64,000 nt of DNA from Mesorhizobium carmichaelinearum. GTDB lineage: Bacteria > Pseudomonadota > Alphaproteobacteria > Rhizobiales > Rhizobiaceae. The position numbers were made by a program, and so were the translations under genes. Position 1 is the first letter of the stretch, and each line of letters starts with the position of its first letter. A model generated the notes under the pieces. The model made no database searches and was not told the origin of the DNA. It saw only the letters and a program-made list of their open reading frames with translations. Of the stretch, positions 53,031 through 61,301 are shown piece after piece. Location: positions 124,001 through 188,000 of the forward strand of contig NZ_FZQR01000009.1 in assembly GCF_900199455.1 (NCBI RefSeq), given 5' to 3'.

Positions 53031-53966
53031 ATGAAACTCTTCGCGGGCAATTCCAACAGGGTGCTGGCCGAAGCGGTCGCCCGCTATCTCAACATCCCGC
53101 TGGGCAAGGCCAGTGTCAGGCGCTTCGCCGACCAGGAAATCTTCGTCGAAATCCAGGAAAACGTGCGCGGCGAGGATGTCTTCATCCTGCAGTCGACCTC
53201 ATTCCCGACCAACGATCACCTGATGGAACTGCTCATCATGATCGACGCTTTCATGCGCTCCTCGGCCAAGCGCATCACGGCGGTGATTCCCTATTTCGGT
53301 TACGCCAGGCAGGATCGCCGGGCGTCGGGCCGCACGCCGATCTCGGCCAAGCTGGTCGCCAACATGATCACCCGCGCCGGGGTCGACCGGGTTCTGACGC
53401 TCGACCTGCATGCCGGCCAGATCCAGGGCTTCTTCGATATCCCGACCGACAATCTGTTCTCGGTGCCGGTGATGGCCCGCGACGTGAAGGCGAAATACAA
53501 GCAGCTCGGCAATGTCGTGGTGGTCTCGCCGGATATTGGCGGCGTGGTGCGGGCGCGCGCGCTGGCCAAGCGCTTCGACGCGCAACTCGCCATCGTCGAC
53601 AAGCGCCGTGAGCGCCCGGGCGAATCGGAAGTCATGAACATCATCGGCGCGGTCGCCGGCAAGGATTGCCTGCTGATCGACGACATCGTCGATTCCGGCG
53701 GCACGCTGTGCAATGCCGCCGATGCACTCTTGGCCAACGGCGCCACCAGCGTCACCGCCTATATCACCCATGGCGTGCTGTCGGGCGGTGCTGTCGCCCG
53801 CATCAGCGGCTCGAAGCTGCAGGAACTGGTGATCACCGATTCCATCCAGCCGACGCAAGGCGTGCTCGATGCCCCCAACATCCGCGTCATCTCGATCGCC
53901 GACCTGATGGGCGAAGCGATTTCGCGCACGGCAACCGAGGAATCGGTGTCGAGCCTGTTCGACTAG
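53031..53966 (+). CDS. prs: Ribose-phosphate pyrophosphokinase
   Basis: A 311-residue PRPP synthetase. KLFAGNSNRVLAEAVARYLNI, the flexible loop RQDRRASGRTPISAKLVANM, LTLDLHAGQIQGFFDIPTDNL and the PRPP loop LLIDDIVDSGGTLCNAADAL are all intact. It converts ribose-5-phosphate and ATP to PRPP for nucleotide, histidine and tryptophan synthesis. Confidence 0.98.
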   Translation: MKLFAGNSNRVLAEAVARYLNIPLGKASVRRFADQEIFVEIQENVRGEDVFILQSTSFPTNDHLMELLIMIDAFMRSSAKRITAVIPYFGYARQDRRASGRTPISAKLVANMITRAGVDRVLTLDLHAGQIQGFFDIPTDNLFSVPVMARDVKAKYKQLGNVVVVSPDIGGVVRARALAKRFDAQLAIVDKRRERPGESEVMNIIGAVAGKDCLLIDDIVDSGGTLCNAADALLANGATSVTAYITHGVLSGGAVARISGSKLQELVITDSIQPTQGVLDAPNIRVISIADLMGEAISRTATEESVSSLFD

Positions 53967-54011
53967 AGCGATTCCAGGAAAATCTGACGCGGTTTTCCCT
54001 TGGGAATTGCG

Positions 54012-54890
54012 TCACGGCGCCGGGGCCTCGAGCCGAGGCGTGGCCCGACGAACGCCTTCCCCATTGTCGCGCGTGCCGCGCATATAGCCGCGCGGCGAGG
54101 AGCCCAGCATGCGCTTGAACATGGTGATGAAGGCCGGCACGCTGTCATAGCCAAGATCGAGCGCCACCCTGGTGATCGGCTCGCCATCGGCGAGCCGCGG
54201 CAGCGCCGCGAACAGGCAGGCCTGCTGGCGCCATGTCGACAGCGACAGGCCGGTCTGGCGCTGGAAGGCGCGCGTGAAGGAGCGCCGGCTCATGCCCGCG
54301 GCATCGGCCCATTCGTCGATCGTCGCATGCGGCGAAGGTGCCGCGACGAAGCGCCGGCACAGTATCGCCAGCCTCGGATCGGACGGGAATGGCAGGCCGA
54401 GCGGCCGTTCGGGCAAGGTCGGGATCTCATGCAGCAACAGCTTCATGATCAACCCGCCGCGCCCTTCCAGTTCGCCGCCTTGCGGCAGTTTCTCCGATTC
54501 CACGATCAGGCTGTGCATCAACTCGGTGACGCCGACGACACGCAAGCCTTCCGGCAGCCCCGGGATCGCGCCCGGCATGACGTATACCGAGCGCATCGAG
54601 ACATCGCCCAGCATCTCGACCGAATGCTCCGTGCCGGCCGGAATCCACATTGCGTGGTCTGGCGGCACCATCCAGCGCCCGTGCCGCGTCGTCACCAGCA
54701 CGACGCCGACCAGCGCATGCAGCAACTGGCTGCGGCTGTGGCGGTGTTGCGGCACATGGTAGCCGTCGGGATATTCGGTCGGCAAAGCCACCGCCGGCCC
54801 CGCCACCTCCTCCAGCCATTGCCATCGGCTCTGGTGCAATTGGCCGAGATCAGCATTGCCGGCGCGGAAAACTTCCCTGCCATGTGGCAT
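54012..54890 (-). CDS. AraC-family regulator with cupin domain
   Basis: A 292-residue regulator. The N-terminal cupin (residues 25-140: PQHRHSRSQLLHALVGVVLVTT, IPAGTEHSVE) probably binds a ligand. The C-terminal AraC double helix-turn-helix spans about 190-280 (IDEWADAAGMSRRSFTRAFQRQTG, VALDLGYDSVPAFITMFKRMLGSSPRGYM). It is divergent from the Fsr-type exporter gene and is likely its regulator. Confidence 0.93.
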   Translation of the reverse strand: MPHGREVFRAGNADLGQLHQSRWQWLEEVAGPAVALPTEYPDGYHVPQHRHSRSQLLHALVGVVLVTTRHGRWMVPPDHAMWIPAGTEHSVEMLGDVSMRSVYVMPGAIPGLPEGLRVVGVTELMHSLIVESEKLPQGGELEGRGGLIMKLLLHEIPTLPERPLGLPFPSDPRLAILCRRFVAAPSPHATIDEWADAAGMSRRSFTRAFQRQTGLSLSTWRQQACLFAALPRLADGEPITRVALDLGYDSVPAFITMFKRMLGSSPRGYMRGTRDNGEGVRRATPRLEAPAP

Positions 54891-55044
54891 CGGCTATGGC
54901 CCACTTGCGAAACTATTGGACCAAACCACGAAAGAAGTCGCGCGGCAAGCGGCTTATAAGGCAACCGTCCCTAAGGCGGCCGCAGGAGCGTCCGCCAGCT
55001 TGCCCTGCGGGCGTGCCCGCCAAAAAAAGACTACGGAGCCTGCC

Positions 55045-56274
55045 TTGACCGATACGACAGCCGCCAGCGTCGCGCCACCCGCGAGCGCCAGTCACGCCTC
55101 AGCCCAAGCGACGGCCTTCACCGTCATCCTGGCGGTGAGCTTCTGCCATTGCATCAACGACATCATGCAGTCGCTGCTGTCGGCCATCTATCCCTTGCTG
55201 AAACAGAATTACGGCCTCGATTTCTGGCAGATCGGCCTGCTGACCTTCACCTTCCAGGTGACGGCGTCCTTGCTACAGCCGGTGATCGGCATGGTCACCG
55301 ACAAGCGGCCGATGCCCTATTCGCTGCCTTACGGCATGGCCTCTTCGCTGATCGGCCTGGTCGTGCTGGCCTATGCCGGGCACTACTATCTGCTTTTGAT
55401 CGGCGCCTCGCTGATCGGCATCGGCTCGGCGATCTTCCATCCCGAATCCTCGCGCATCGCGCGCTTTGCTTCCGGCGGCCGGTTTGGCCTGGCGCAGTCG
55501 CTGTTCCAGGTCGGCGGCAATTTCGGCCAGTCCATGGGCCCCTTGCTGGCCGCCTTCATCGTCGTGCCGTTCGGCCAGACCAGCATCGCCTGGTTCGCCG
55601 TCGGCTCGCTGATCGGCATTGTCGTTCTGTGGCAGGTCGGCGGCTGGTACAGCCGGCTGCGCGCCGCGCAAGGCACCCGCAAGGCGGCAAGCTTCGTCTC
55701 ACCCTTCCCGCGCCGCAAGGTGATGAACGCATTGATCGTGCTGACCTTGCTGGTGCTGAGCAAGAACGCCTACATCGCCAGCCTCGCCAGCTACTACACC
55801 TTCTACTCCATCCATAAATTCGGCGTGTCGGTGCAGATGAGCCAGGTGATGCTGTTCCTGTTCCTCGGCGCCTCGGCGCTGGGCATATTGCTCGGCGGTC
55901 CGTTCGGCGACCGCTATGGACAGAAGGCCATGATCTGGTTCTCGATCGTCGGCGTGCTGCCCTTCACGCTGGCGCTGCCCTACGCCAATTTGGAATGGAC
56001 GATGGTGCTGACGGTGCTGATCGGCCTCATCTTGTCGTCGGCCTTCTCCAACATCGTCGTCTTCGCGCAGGAACTGGTGCCCGGCCGCGTCGGTATGATC
56101 GCCGGTATCTTCTTCGGCTTCGCCTTCGGCATGGGCGGCATTGCGGCCGCCGTGCTCGGCGTCGTCGCCGACATGAAGGGCATCGATTTCGTCTTCCAGA
56201 TCTGCTCGTATTTGCCGCTGCTTGGCCTGCTGACGGTGTTCCTGCCCAACATGAAGGAAGCGAGGAAGGCCTAG
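55045..56274 (+). CDS. MFS transporter, fosmidomycin-resistance (Fsr) type
   Basis: A 409-residue twelve-helix major facilitator. The TTG at 55045 with CGGAGCC upstream is preferred; a frame extended to 54856 is not membrane-protein-like. SFCHCINDIMQSLLSAIYPLLKQNYGLDFWQIGLLTFTFQ, GMVTDKRPMPYSLPYGM and IGIGSAIFHPESSRIARFASGGRFGLAQS are the Fsr pattern. Fsr exports fosmidomycin in E. coli; the natural substrate here is unknown. The AraC gene upstream is divergent and may control it. Confidence 0.9.
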   Translation: MTDTTAASVAPPASASHASAQATAFTVILAVSFCHCINDIMQSLLSAIYPLLKQNYGLDFWQIGLLTFTFQVTASLLQPVIGMVTDKRPMPYSLPYGMASSLIGLVVLAYAGHYYLLLIGASLIGIGSAIFHPESSRIARFASGGRFGLAQSLFQVGGNFGQSMGPLLAAFIVVPFGQTSIAWFAVGSLIGIVVLWQVGGWYSRLRAAQGTRKAASFVSPFPRRKVMNALIVLTLLVLSKNAYIASLASYYTFYSIHKFGVSVQMSQVMLFLFLGASALGILLGGPFGDRYGQKAMIWFSIVGVLPFTLALPYANLEWTMVLTVLIGLILSSAFSNIVVFAQELVPGRVGMIAGIFFGFAFGMGGIAAAVLGVVADMKGIDFVFQICSYLPLLGLLTVFLPNMKEARKA

Positions 56275-56343
56275 ACTAGACAGTCGTTGCTGGAGGCGGA
56301 GGCAGCGTGGGCGTCGATAAGACGAGACGCCGCGTTGCCCCCT

Positions 56344-57537
56344 TCACGCGGCGGAGAGAGCCTCTGAATAAGGAAAGACAAGCTTTCCGGAGGCGAAGTC
56401 GGGTGGCGACACCACCATCTGCCTCGACCCGTTCCGGAATTGGCCGGCGTCATGGCCTGATATGCCTTGAAACTGGACCTGCAGGACGCGGGGCTCGGCC
56501 CACTCGCCATTCGTCCCGAACCGGATGGGCCCCATGACCGTGCTGAACGTCGCATCTCTTGCGAAAGCCGACAGGGCGGCGTCATCAAAGCCGCCAGTGG
56601 CTTCGACAGCCTGGGCAACCACCTGCATCTGGGCATAGGCGAGCGGTGCCATATAGTGCCCCAGGAGGTCGATGCCGGCGTCACCGGCTCGCGCCTGATA
56701 GGTAGTCAGAAAGTCCTGAACGCCGGGGAACATCATCTTGGCGACCGGCGCCCAGTATTCGTAATTCACGAAGCCATTGAGCAGCGGGCCGAGCGTGGTT
56801 TTCACCGCCGTGTTCTGCGGCCCGATCATGCCGGCTCCGACCATCTTTGGCCGGAACGGATGTGCTTGGATGGCACGCACGAGGTCGATCGAATCCTGAA
56901 GGTAGGAACAGAGGAACAGTAGGTCGCAGCCGCTCTTGGCGACAGCGTCTAGGATTGGCGTGAAGTCGGTGGTCGTCAGCAGATAACTGGCCTCATGAAC
57001 GATGCTGAAGCCGTATTTGTCGGCATTGGCCTTGGCGCCGAGAATGGGATTCTTCGAGAATTCAGCGTCCGCCGATAGGAGCGCCACGGTCGCGGGCCGA
57101 GGTTTCTGCTCCGCGGCGAGCGCGAAAAAACCTTCGGTCAGCGCGGCATTCGGATCCGGCCCGGTCGGGATCATGGCGAAGTAGCGGGGATAGGCGAGCA
57201 GATTGTTGACGCCGAGCCCCATCAGGCCGACGAAAAAGCGTTGCCGTTCCATGATCAGCGGCATCGCCGGCAGAAGCGTGTTGGTGCCGTAGCCGCCGAT
57301 GACGAGATCGACCTTGTCTTCGTCCAGCAGTCTTCTGTAGAGGCCGGGAACGAGCGAGGAGTCAGCATGATCGTCGTGGCAGACGAATTCGACGGGGCGG
57401 CCAAGCAAGCCACCCTTTTTGTTGATGTCCTCGCGCCAGATCTCATGAGCGAGCCGCGCCGACTGGCTGTTGCCCGCTACGGGGCCGGTCAGCGACAGGC
57501 AGTAGCCGATACGGATGGGCGATGGCGCGGTGGGCAT
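56344..57537 (-). CDS. Leaderless ABC-type binding protein (Leu/Ile/Val or amide type)
   Basis: A 397-residue type I periplasmic-binding-fold protein: IRIGYCLSLTGPVAGNSQSARLAHEIWREDINKKGGLLGRPVEFVCHDDHADSS is the start of the Leu/Ile/Val-binding family. There is no signal peptide, and only eight bases separate its ATG from the stop of the isochorismatase gene. No transporter genes are near. The cytoplasmic version of this fold includes AmiC, the amide sensor of an amidase operon, so a ligand-sensing role is possible, but the partner RNA-binding protein is not seen here. It is the last gene of a three-gene operon. Confidence 0.82.
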   Translation of the reverse strand: MPTAPSPIRIGYCLSLTGPVAGNSQSARLAHEIWREDINKKGGLLGRPVEFVCHDDHADSSLVPGLYRRLLDEDKVDLVIGGYGTNTLLPAMPLIMERQRFFVGLMGLGVNNLLAYPRYFAMIPTGPDPNAALTEGFFALAAEQKPRPATVALLSADAEFSKNPILGAKANADKYGFSIVHEASYLLTTTDFTPILDAVAKSGCDLLFLCSYLQDSIDLVRAIQAHPFRPKMVGAGMIGPQNTAVKTTLGPLLNGFVNYEYWAPVAKMMFPGVQDFLTTYQARAGDAGIDLLGHYMAPLAYAQMQVVAQAVEATGGFDDAALSAFARDATFSTVMGPIRFGTNGEWAEPRVLQVQFQGISGHDAGQFRNGSRQMVVSPPDFASGKLVFPYSEALSAA

Positions 57538-57545
57538 GATCAGCC

Positions 57546-58193
57546 TCAGCCGCCGGCTTTGGCACGGGTGGCGAGAAGCTGCATTTCCCAGGCGAAGGCG
57601 ACACCGCTGGCGCCGCCATGTTCGAGAACGACGCCGGCGACACCGGCGGCCGTCTCTTCGCGGGCCCAGTCACGCTGCCATTCGCCCAGCACCGCCATCC
57701 AGGTGATCGGCACCGCACCGGCGGCAACCATGCGGCGCACGGCCATGTCGTGAGCTTCCAGCGAGACGCCGCCCGAGGCGTCGGTGACGATGAAGACGTC
57801 ATAGCCTTCGGCGAGCGCCTGGATCGCCGGCATGGCGAGGCAGATCTCGGTGTACAGCGCGGCCAGCACGAGCTGCTTGCGCCCGCTCTTCTTCACGATG
57901 TCGGTAACCTTCGGGTCTTCCCAGGTGTTGATGAAGGTGCGGTCGATCGGCTTCTGCTCCGGGAAGACGTCCTGAAGCCCTTTGATGATGTAACCGCCCC
58001 GTTCCTCCAGCACCGTGGTCAGGATCGTCGGCACGTTGAAGACCTTGGCAGTCTTGGCCAGGCCGATGACGTTGTTGACGATCATCGTCGGGTCGTGACT
58101 GTTGAGATTGGTGAACTGGTAGGGCTGATGGTCGATCAGCACCAGAATGCTGTCTTCGGGGCGAAGCAGGGCTTCGAGGCCGGTCTTGGGCAT
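57546..58193 (-). CDS. Isochorismatase-family hydrolase (YcaC-like)
   Basis: A 215-residue cysteine hydrolase. VLVLIDHQPYQFTNLNSHDP, the central lysine region and the nucleophile in LAALYTEICLAMPAIQALAEGYDVFIVTDASGGVS match the YcaC subgroup of the isochorismatase superfamily; the Asp, Lys and Cys triad is preserved. Natural substrates of this group are unclear. It lies between a SnoaL-like protein and the leaderless binding protein in one operon. Confidence 0.9.
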   Translation of the reverse strand: MPKTGLEALLRPEDSILVLIDHQPYQFTNLNSHDPTMIVNNVIGLAKTAKVFNVPTILTTVLEERGGYIIKGLQDVFPEQKPIDRTFINTWEDPKVTDIVKKSGRKQLVLAALYTEICLAMPAIQALAEGYDVFIVTDASGGVSLEAHDMAVRRMVAAGAVPITWMAVLGEWQRDWAREETAAGVAGVVLEHGGASGVAFAWEMQLLATRAKAGG

Positions 58194-58220
58194 GGGAAAC
58201 TCCTTTGGTGAACAGACGCG

Positions 58221-58598
58221 TCAGGCGCCGGCAGGATCGAGAAAAACGAAAAGGGAGTGGATGAGGTCGCCGTGGAAATGCGCGACGTCGGTTCCGGTCA
58301 CCGCGACGGGGCCGTTGGGTGGCCCGGACTGCCAGCGCAACCGCCCGACGCCGTGATGGCCGATGGCAGGGCCCGTCGCCGTGAAGGCGAAGCCTGGCGG
58401 CAGGCTCGACAGCAGCTCATCCACCGCATGATTGATGGCGGCATGGCCCGATGCCGAAGCACCCGGCTCGTAGAGCACGGCATCGTCGGCGTAGAGTTCG
58501 CGGATCGCCGCAAGGCGCCGGTCGGCGTCGCGTTCGCCGAATACCCGCGCAAGGTTGGCCTGCATCAGGCTGTTGTAGTCGATCGATTCCGCGTTCAT
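58221..58598 (-). CDS. SnoaL-like / NTF2-fold protein
   Basis: A 125-residue protein with the NTF2-like cone: LARVFGERDADRRLAAIRELYADDAVLYEPGASASGHAAINHAVDELLSSLPPGF is the nuclear transport factor 2/SnoaL pattern, and FHGDLIHSLFVFLDPA ends it. Members act as small isomerases or ligand-binding units. The next gene starts 27 bases downstream. Confidence 0.85.
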   Translation of the reverse strand: MNAESIDYNSLMQANLARVFGERDADRRLAAIRELYADDAVLYEPGASASGHAAINHAVDELLSSLPPGFAFTATGPAIGHHGVGRLRWQSGPPNGPVAVTGTDVAHFHGDLIHSLFVFLDPAGA

Positions 58599-58756
58599 CT
58601 TCCACCTTCCGGGTCACGAATGCCGGAGGAGGCGGCGCAAAAACGCCGGGTCCGATGTCTTCTCGCCTGTCCGGTCGAGAACTATTGTTCCCCGGCCGCG
58701 CGCAATGCACTGTTCGATCCTGCTGTTTCCAGCCTGAATCTGCCGTCGCGTTGCGA

Positions 58757-59638
58757 TCACCTTTTGCGGTCGCGCCGCCACGCCGCCGGTGTCACATGGG
58801 TGAGTTTGCGAAAAATCCGCCCAAAATGGACCGCATCGGCAAAGCCGGTGGCCTCGGCCACCTGGTCGAGCGAGGCGCGGCTGTCGATGAGCAACCCTTG
58901 CGCGCGCCGGATGCGGGCGTCGAGTTGCCAGCGATACGGCGCCATTCCGGTCGAGACTTTGAACGCCCGGCTGAAGTGTGACTGCGACAGACCGACCAGC
59001 GCCGCCAGCCGCGCGAGCTCGACGCGCTCGGGCAGGTGCGCGTCGAGATGTTCGATGACACGCCGAAGCTGCCAGGGCGCCAGACCCTGGCCGTCCGTGG
59101 CGGGCTTGCGCGGACCGGTGAACAGCCGCGCCGTGATTGCCGTGACCAGCCCATCGCCATAGAGCTGCGCCGACGGATCAGGGTCGCCCACCGCGTCGGC
59201 GAGCAGCTTGATCAGGGTCCAGATGCGATCGTCCGAAAAGCGCAACCTGGGCGTCGAGAGCATACCGCGATCGAATTGGGTGGTCAGGCTTTCATCGACG
59301 GTCGCGAGATCGAACGTCAGCCTGGCGTCCCTGACGAAGCGGACGTCGGCACTGTAGCCCCACATCTCCATGCCGGCAGGAGCGAAATCCATGTGTCTGG
59401 GTCTATAGCCGATGGAGCAAGGCTGGTTCTCGCGCAGCCGAGGCTCGCAAGGGCTCCCGACCTCTTCCAGCACTGCAATCAGGCGGGTTTCTGCCTGGTC
59501 GGGAAACCGATGGGCCACCCTGCCCGAGCCATGCCATTCATTGACGTCGACAGACACGCCGTTCCAGGCCCGCCGTGATGCCGACAGGCTAAGCACATTT
59601 TCAGGCAGAGATTTCACGGCGTCGACGCGGGCAAGCAC
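58757..59638 (-). CDS. AraC-family transcriptional regulator
   Basis: A 293-residue regulator. Residues 1-185 form a poorly conserved sensor; the AraC DNA-binding domain is at about 190-290 (VELARLAALVGLSQSHFSRAFKVSTGMAPYRWQLDARIRRAQGLLIDSRASLDQVAEATGFADAVHFGRIFRKLTHVTPAAW). It lies upstream of the SnoaL/isochorismatase operon in the same orientation, so it may control it or the downstream hydrolase. Confidence 0.92.
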   Translation of the reverse strand: MLARVDAVKSLPENVLSLSASRRAWNGVSVDVNEWHGSGRVAHRFPDQAETRLIAVLEEVGSPCEPRLRENQPCSIGYRPRHMDFAPAGMEMWGYSADVRFVRDARLTFDLATVDESLTTQFDRGMLSTPRLRFSDDRIWTLIKLLADAVGDPDPSAQLYGDGLVTAITARLFTGPRKPATDGQGLAPWQLRRVIEHLDAHLPERVELARLAALVGLSQSHFSRAFKVSTGMAPYRWQLDARIRRAQGLLIDSRASLDQVAEATGFADAVHFGRIFRKLTHVTPAAWRRDRKR

Positions 59639-59840
59639 GGATCACGCCTCCTGAGCGGAAACCAAGTGACCCCTTATATATTCGACAGCGCCGAAACCAT
59701 AAGCGCTGTTCCGGCGAACACAGTGTCACTTGGCTCCAGACATCGAACGGCCCAGCCCGCCACGATCGACGACGGCATGAGCACCGTCTTGAGCAGACAC
59801 CCGCCCCAATGGCGGGTGCCGCTTTTCCACTTGATGCGAC

Positions 59841-60698
59841 CTATGCCTTGAAGAAGGCCAAAAGGTCGGCGTTGATGACATCGGCATGGGTTGTCGCCAT
59901 ACCGTGCGGGAAACCCTTGTAGACCTTGAGCTCGCCCTTCTTGAGCAGCTTGATCGACAACAGCGCGGAGTCGGCGATGGGCACGATCTGGTCGTCGTCG
60001 CCATGCATGACCAGCACCGGCACGTCGATCGCCTTCAAATCCTCGGTGAAGTCGGTTTCCGAGAAAGCCTTGATGCAATCATAATGCGCCTTGGTGCCGC
60101 CCATCATGCCCTGGCGCCACCAATTGTCGATGACGCCCTGCGAGACCTCGGCGCCCGGACGGTTGAAGCCATAGAACGGCCCGGCCGGAACGTCGCGGAA
60201 GAACTGGGCGCGATTGGCTGCCTGGGCAGCGCGAAAACCGTCGAAGACCTCGATCGGCAGGCCGCCGGGATTGGCAGCCGTCTTGAGCATGATCGGCGGC
60301 ACCGCGCCAATCAGCACCGCCTTGGCGACGCGGCCGCCTGAGCCGTATTTGGCCACATAGCGCGCCACCTCGCCGCCGCCGGTCGAATGGCCGACATGGA
60401 TGGCATTCTTGAGGTCGAGATGCGCCGCGAGTTCAGCCACATCGGCGGCATAGGTGTCCATCTCATTACCGATATCCGTCTGGGTTGAGCGGCCATGGCC
60501 GCGCCGGTCATGGGCGATGACGCGGTAGCCTTGTGCCAGGAAGAACAGCATCTGGGCATCCCAGTCGTCGCTGCTCAACGGCCAGCCATGATGGAAGACG
60601 ATGGGCTGACCGGTTCCCCAGTCCTTGTAGAAAATCTGCGTGCCGTCCTTGGTGGTGATCGTGCCGCTGCCGGAACCGGATTTCGTCTGCGAAGCCAT
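59841..60698 (-). CDS. Alpha/beta hydrolase (non-haem chloroperoxidase type)
   Basis: A 285-residue alpha/beta hydrolase. FHHGWPLSSDDWDAQM (oxyanion hole), HDRRGHGRS, the nucleophile S105 in VGHSTGGGEVARY, the Asp in VMHGDDDQIVP and the His in KGFPHGMATTH give the full triad. It matches cofactor-free chloroperoxidases/arylesterases. It is divergent from a MarR regulator with a duplicated operator between them. Confidence 0.92.
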   Translation of the reverse strand: MASQTKSGSGSGTITTKDGTQIFYKDWGTGQPIVFHHGWPLSSDDWDAQMLFFLAQGYRVIAHDRRGHGRSTQTDIGNEMDTYAADVAELAAHLDLKNAIHVGHSTGGGEVARYVAKYGSGGRVAKAVLIGAVPPIMLKTAANPGGLPIEVFDGFRAAQAANRAQFFRDVPAGPFYGFNRPGAEVSQGVIDNWWRQGMMGGTKAHYDCIKAFSETDFTEDLKAIDVPVLVMHGDDDQIVPIADSALLSIKLLKKGELKVYKGFPHGMATTHADVINADLLAFFKA

Positions 60699-60729
60699 CT
60701 CAATCTCCTTTGATTGTTGTCGCGGTAAA

Positions 60730-60751
60730 CAATATCGCGATATCGATATTG
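60730..60751. promoter_or_regulatory. Palindromic operator between hydrolase and MarR genes (site 1)
   Basis: CAATATCG and CGATATTG form a perfect 8-bp inverted repeat with a six-base spacer. It contains TATCGCGATA, which recurs at 60788-60797. Confidence 0.75.
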
Positions 60752-60787
60752 CTAGCGCAGCCCTGAACCCTTGTCTACAAAAATATG

Positions 60788-60797
60788 TATCGCGATA
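60788..60797. promoter_or_regulatory. Palindromic operator (site 2)
   Basis: TATCGCGATA is self-complementary and repeats the core of site 1 at a distance of 55 bases, close to the start of the MarR gene. Confidence 0.65.
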
Positions 60798-60847
60798 TCA
60801 TTTTTCGTGGTACCGAATTTCCTACGTCGGCAAACAAGGAACGCGTC

Positions 60848-61276
60848 GTGCCTCTCCCGTTGGACAACCAGCTCTGTTTCACGCTCTACGCCACCTCAAT
60901 GGCGATCAACCGCACCTACAAGCCGATGCTGGACGAGATGGGGATCACCTATCCGCAATATCTCGTGCTCAACGCGCTTGCCGAGGCCGACGGCATGTCG
61001 GTCGGCAGGGTCGCCCACCGGCTCGCTTTGGAATCGAGCACGATCACGCCGCTGGTCAAGCGCATGGAACAGGCCGGCCTTGTGACCCGCCAGCGCAGCC
61101 ATACAGACGAGCGCCAGGTGCAGGTCGACCTCACAGTCGCCGGGCGCACGCTGCTTGTCCAGTGCAATTGCCTGAACGAGACCTTGATCGAACGCTCCGG
61201 CATGACGCTGGCACAACTTGATGCGCTGAACCGACAAATCCAGGCGCTGCGGGATGCGCTGGGTGGCGACCGTTAG
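60848..61276 (+). CDS. MarR-family regulator, OhrR-like
   Basis: A 142-residue regulator from GTG 60848 (AAGGAACG upstream). The N-terminal DNQLCFTLYATSMAINRTYKPMLDEMG contains the reactive cysteine (C10) and helix pattern of OhrR, which senses organic hydroperoxides. The winged helix is TYPQYLVLNALAEADGMSVGRVAHRLALESSTITPLVKRMEQAGLV with RQRSHTDERQVQVDLT as the wing. It is divergent from the chloroperoxidase-like hydrolase and probably represses it and itself via the TATCGCGATA sites. Confidence 0.92.
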   Translation: MPLPLDNQLCFTLYATSMAINRTYKPMLDEMGITYPQYLVLNALAEADGMSVGRVAHRLALESSTITPLVKRMEQAGLVTRQRSHTDERQVQVDLTVAGRTLLVQCNCLNETLIERSGMTLAQLDALNRQIQALRDALGGDR

Positions 61277-61301
61277 CCATTTCGATCCAGCCAGCTGTAA
61301 A

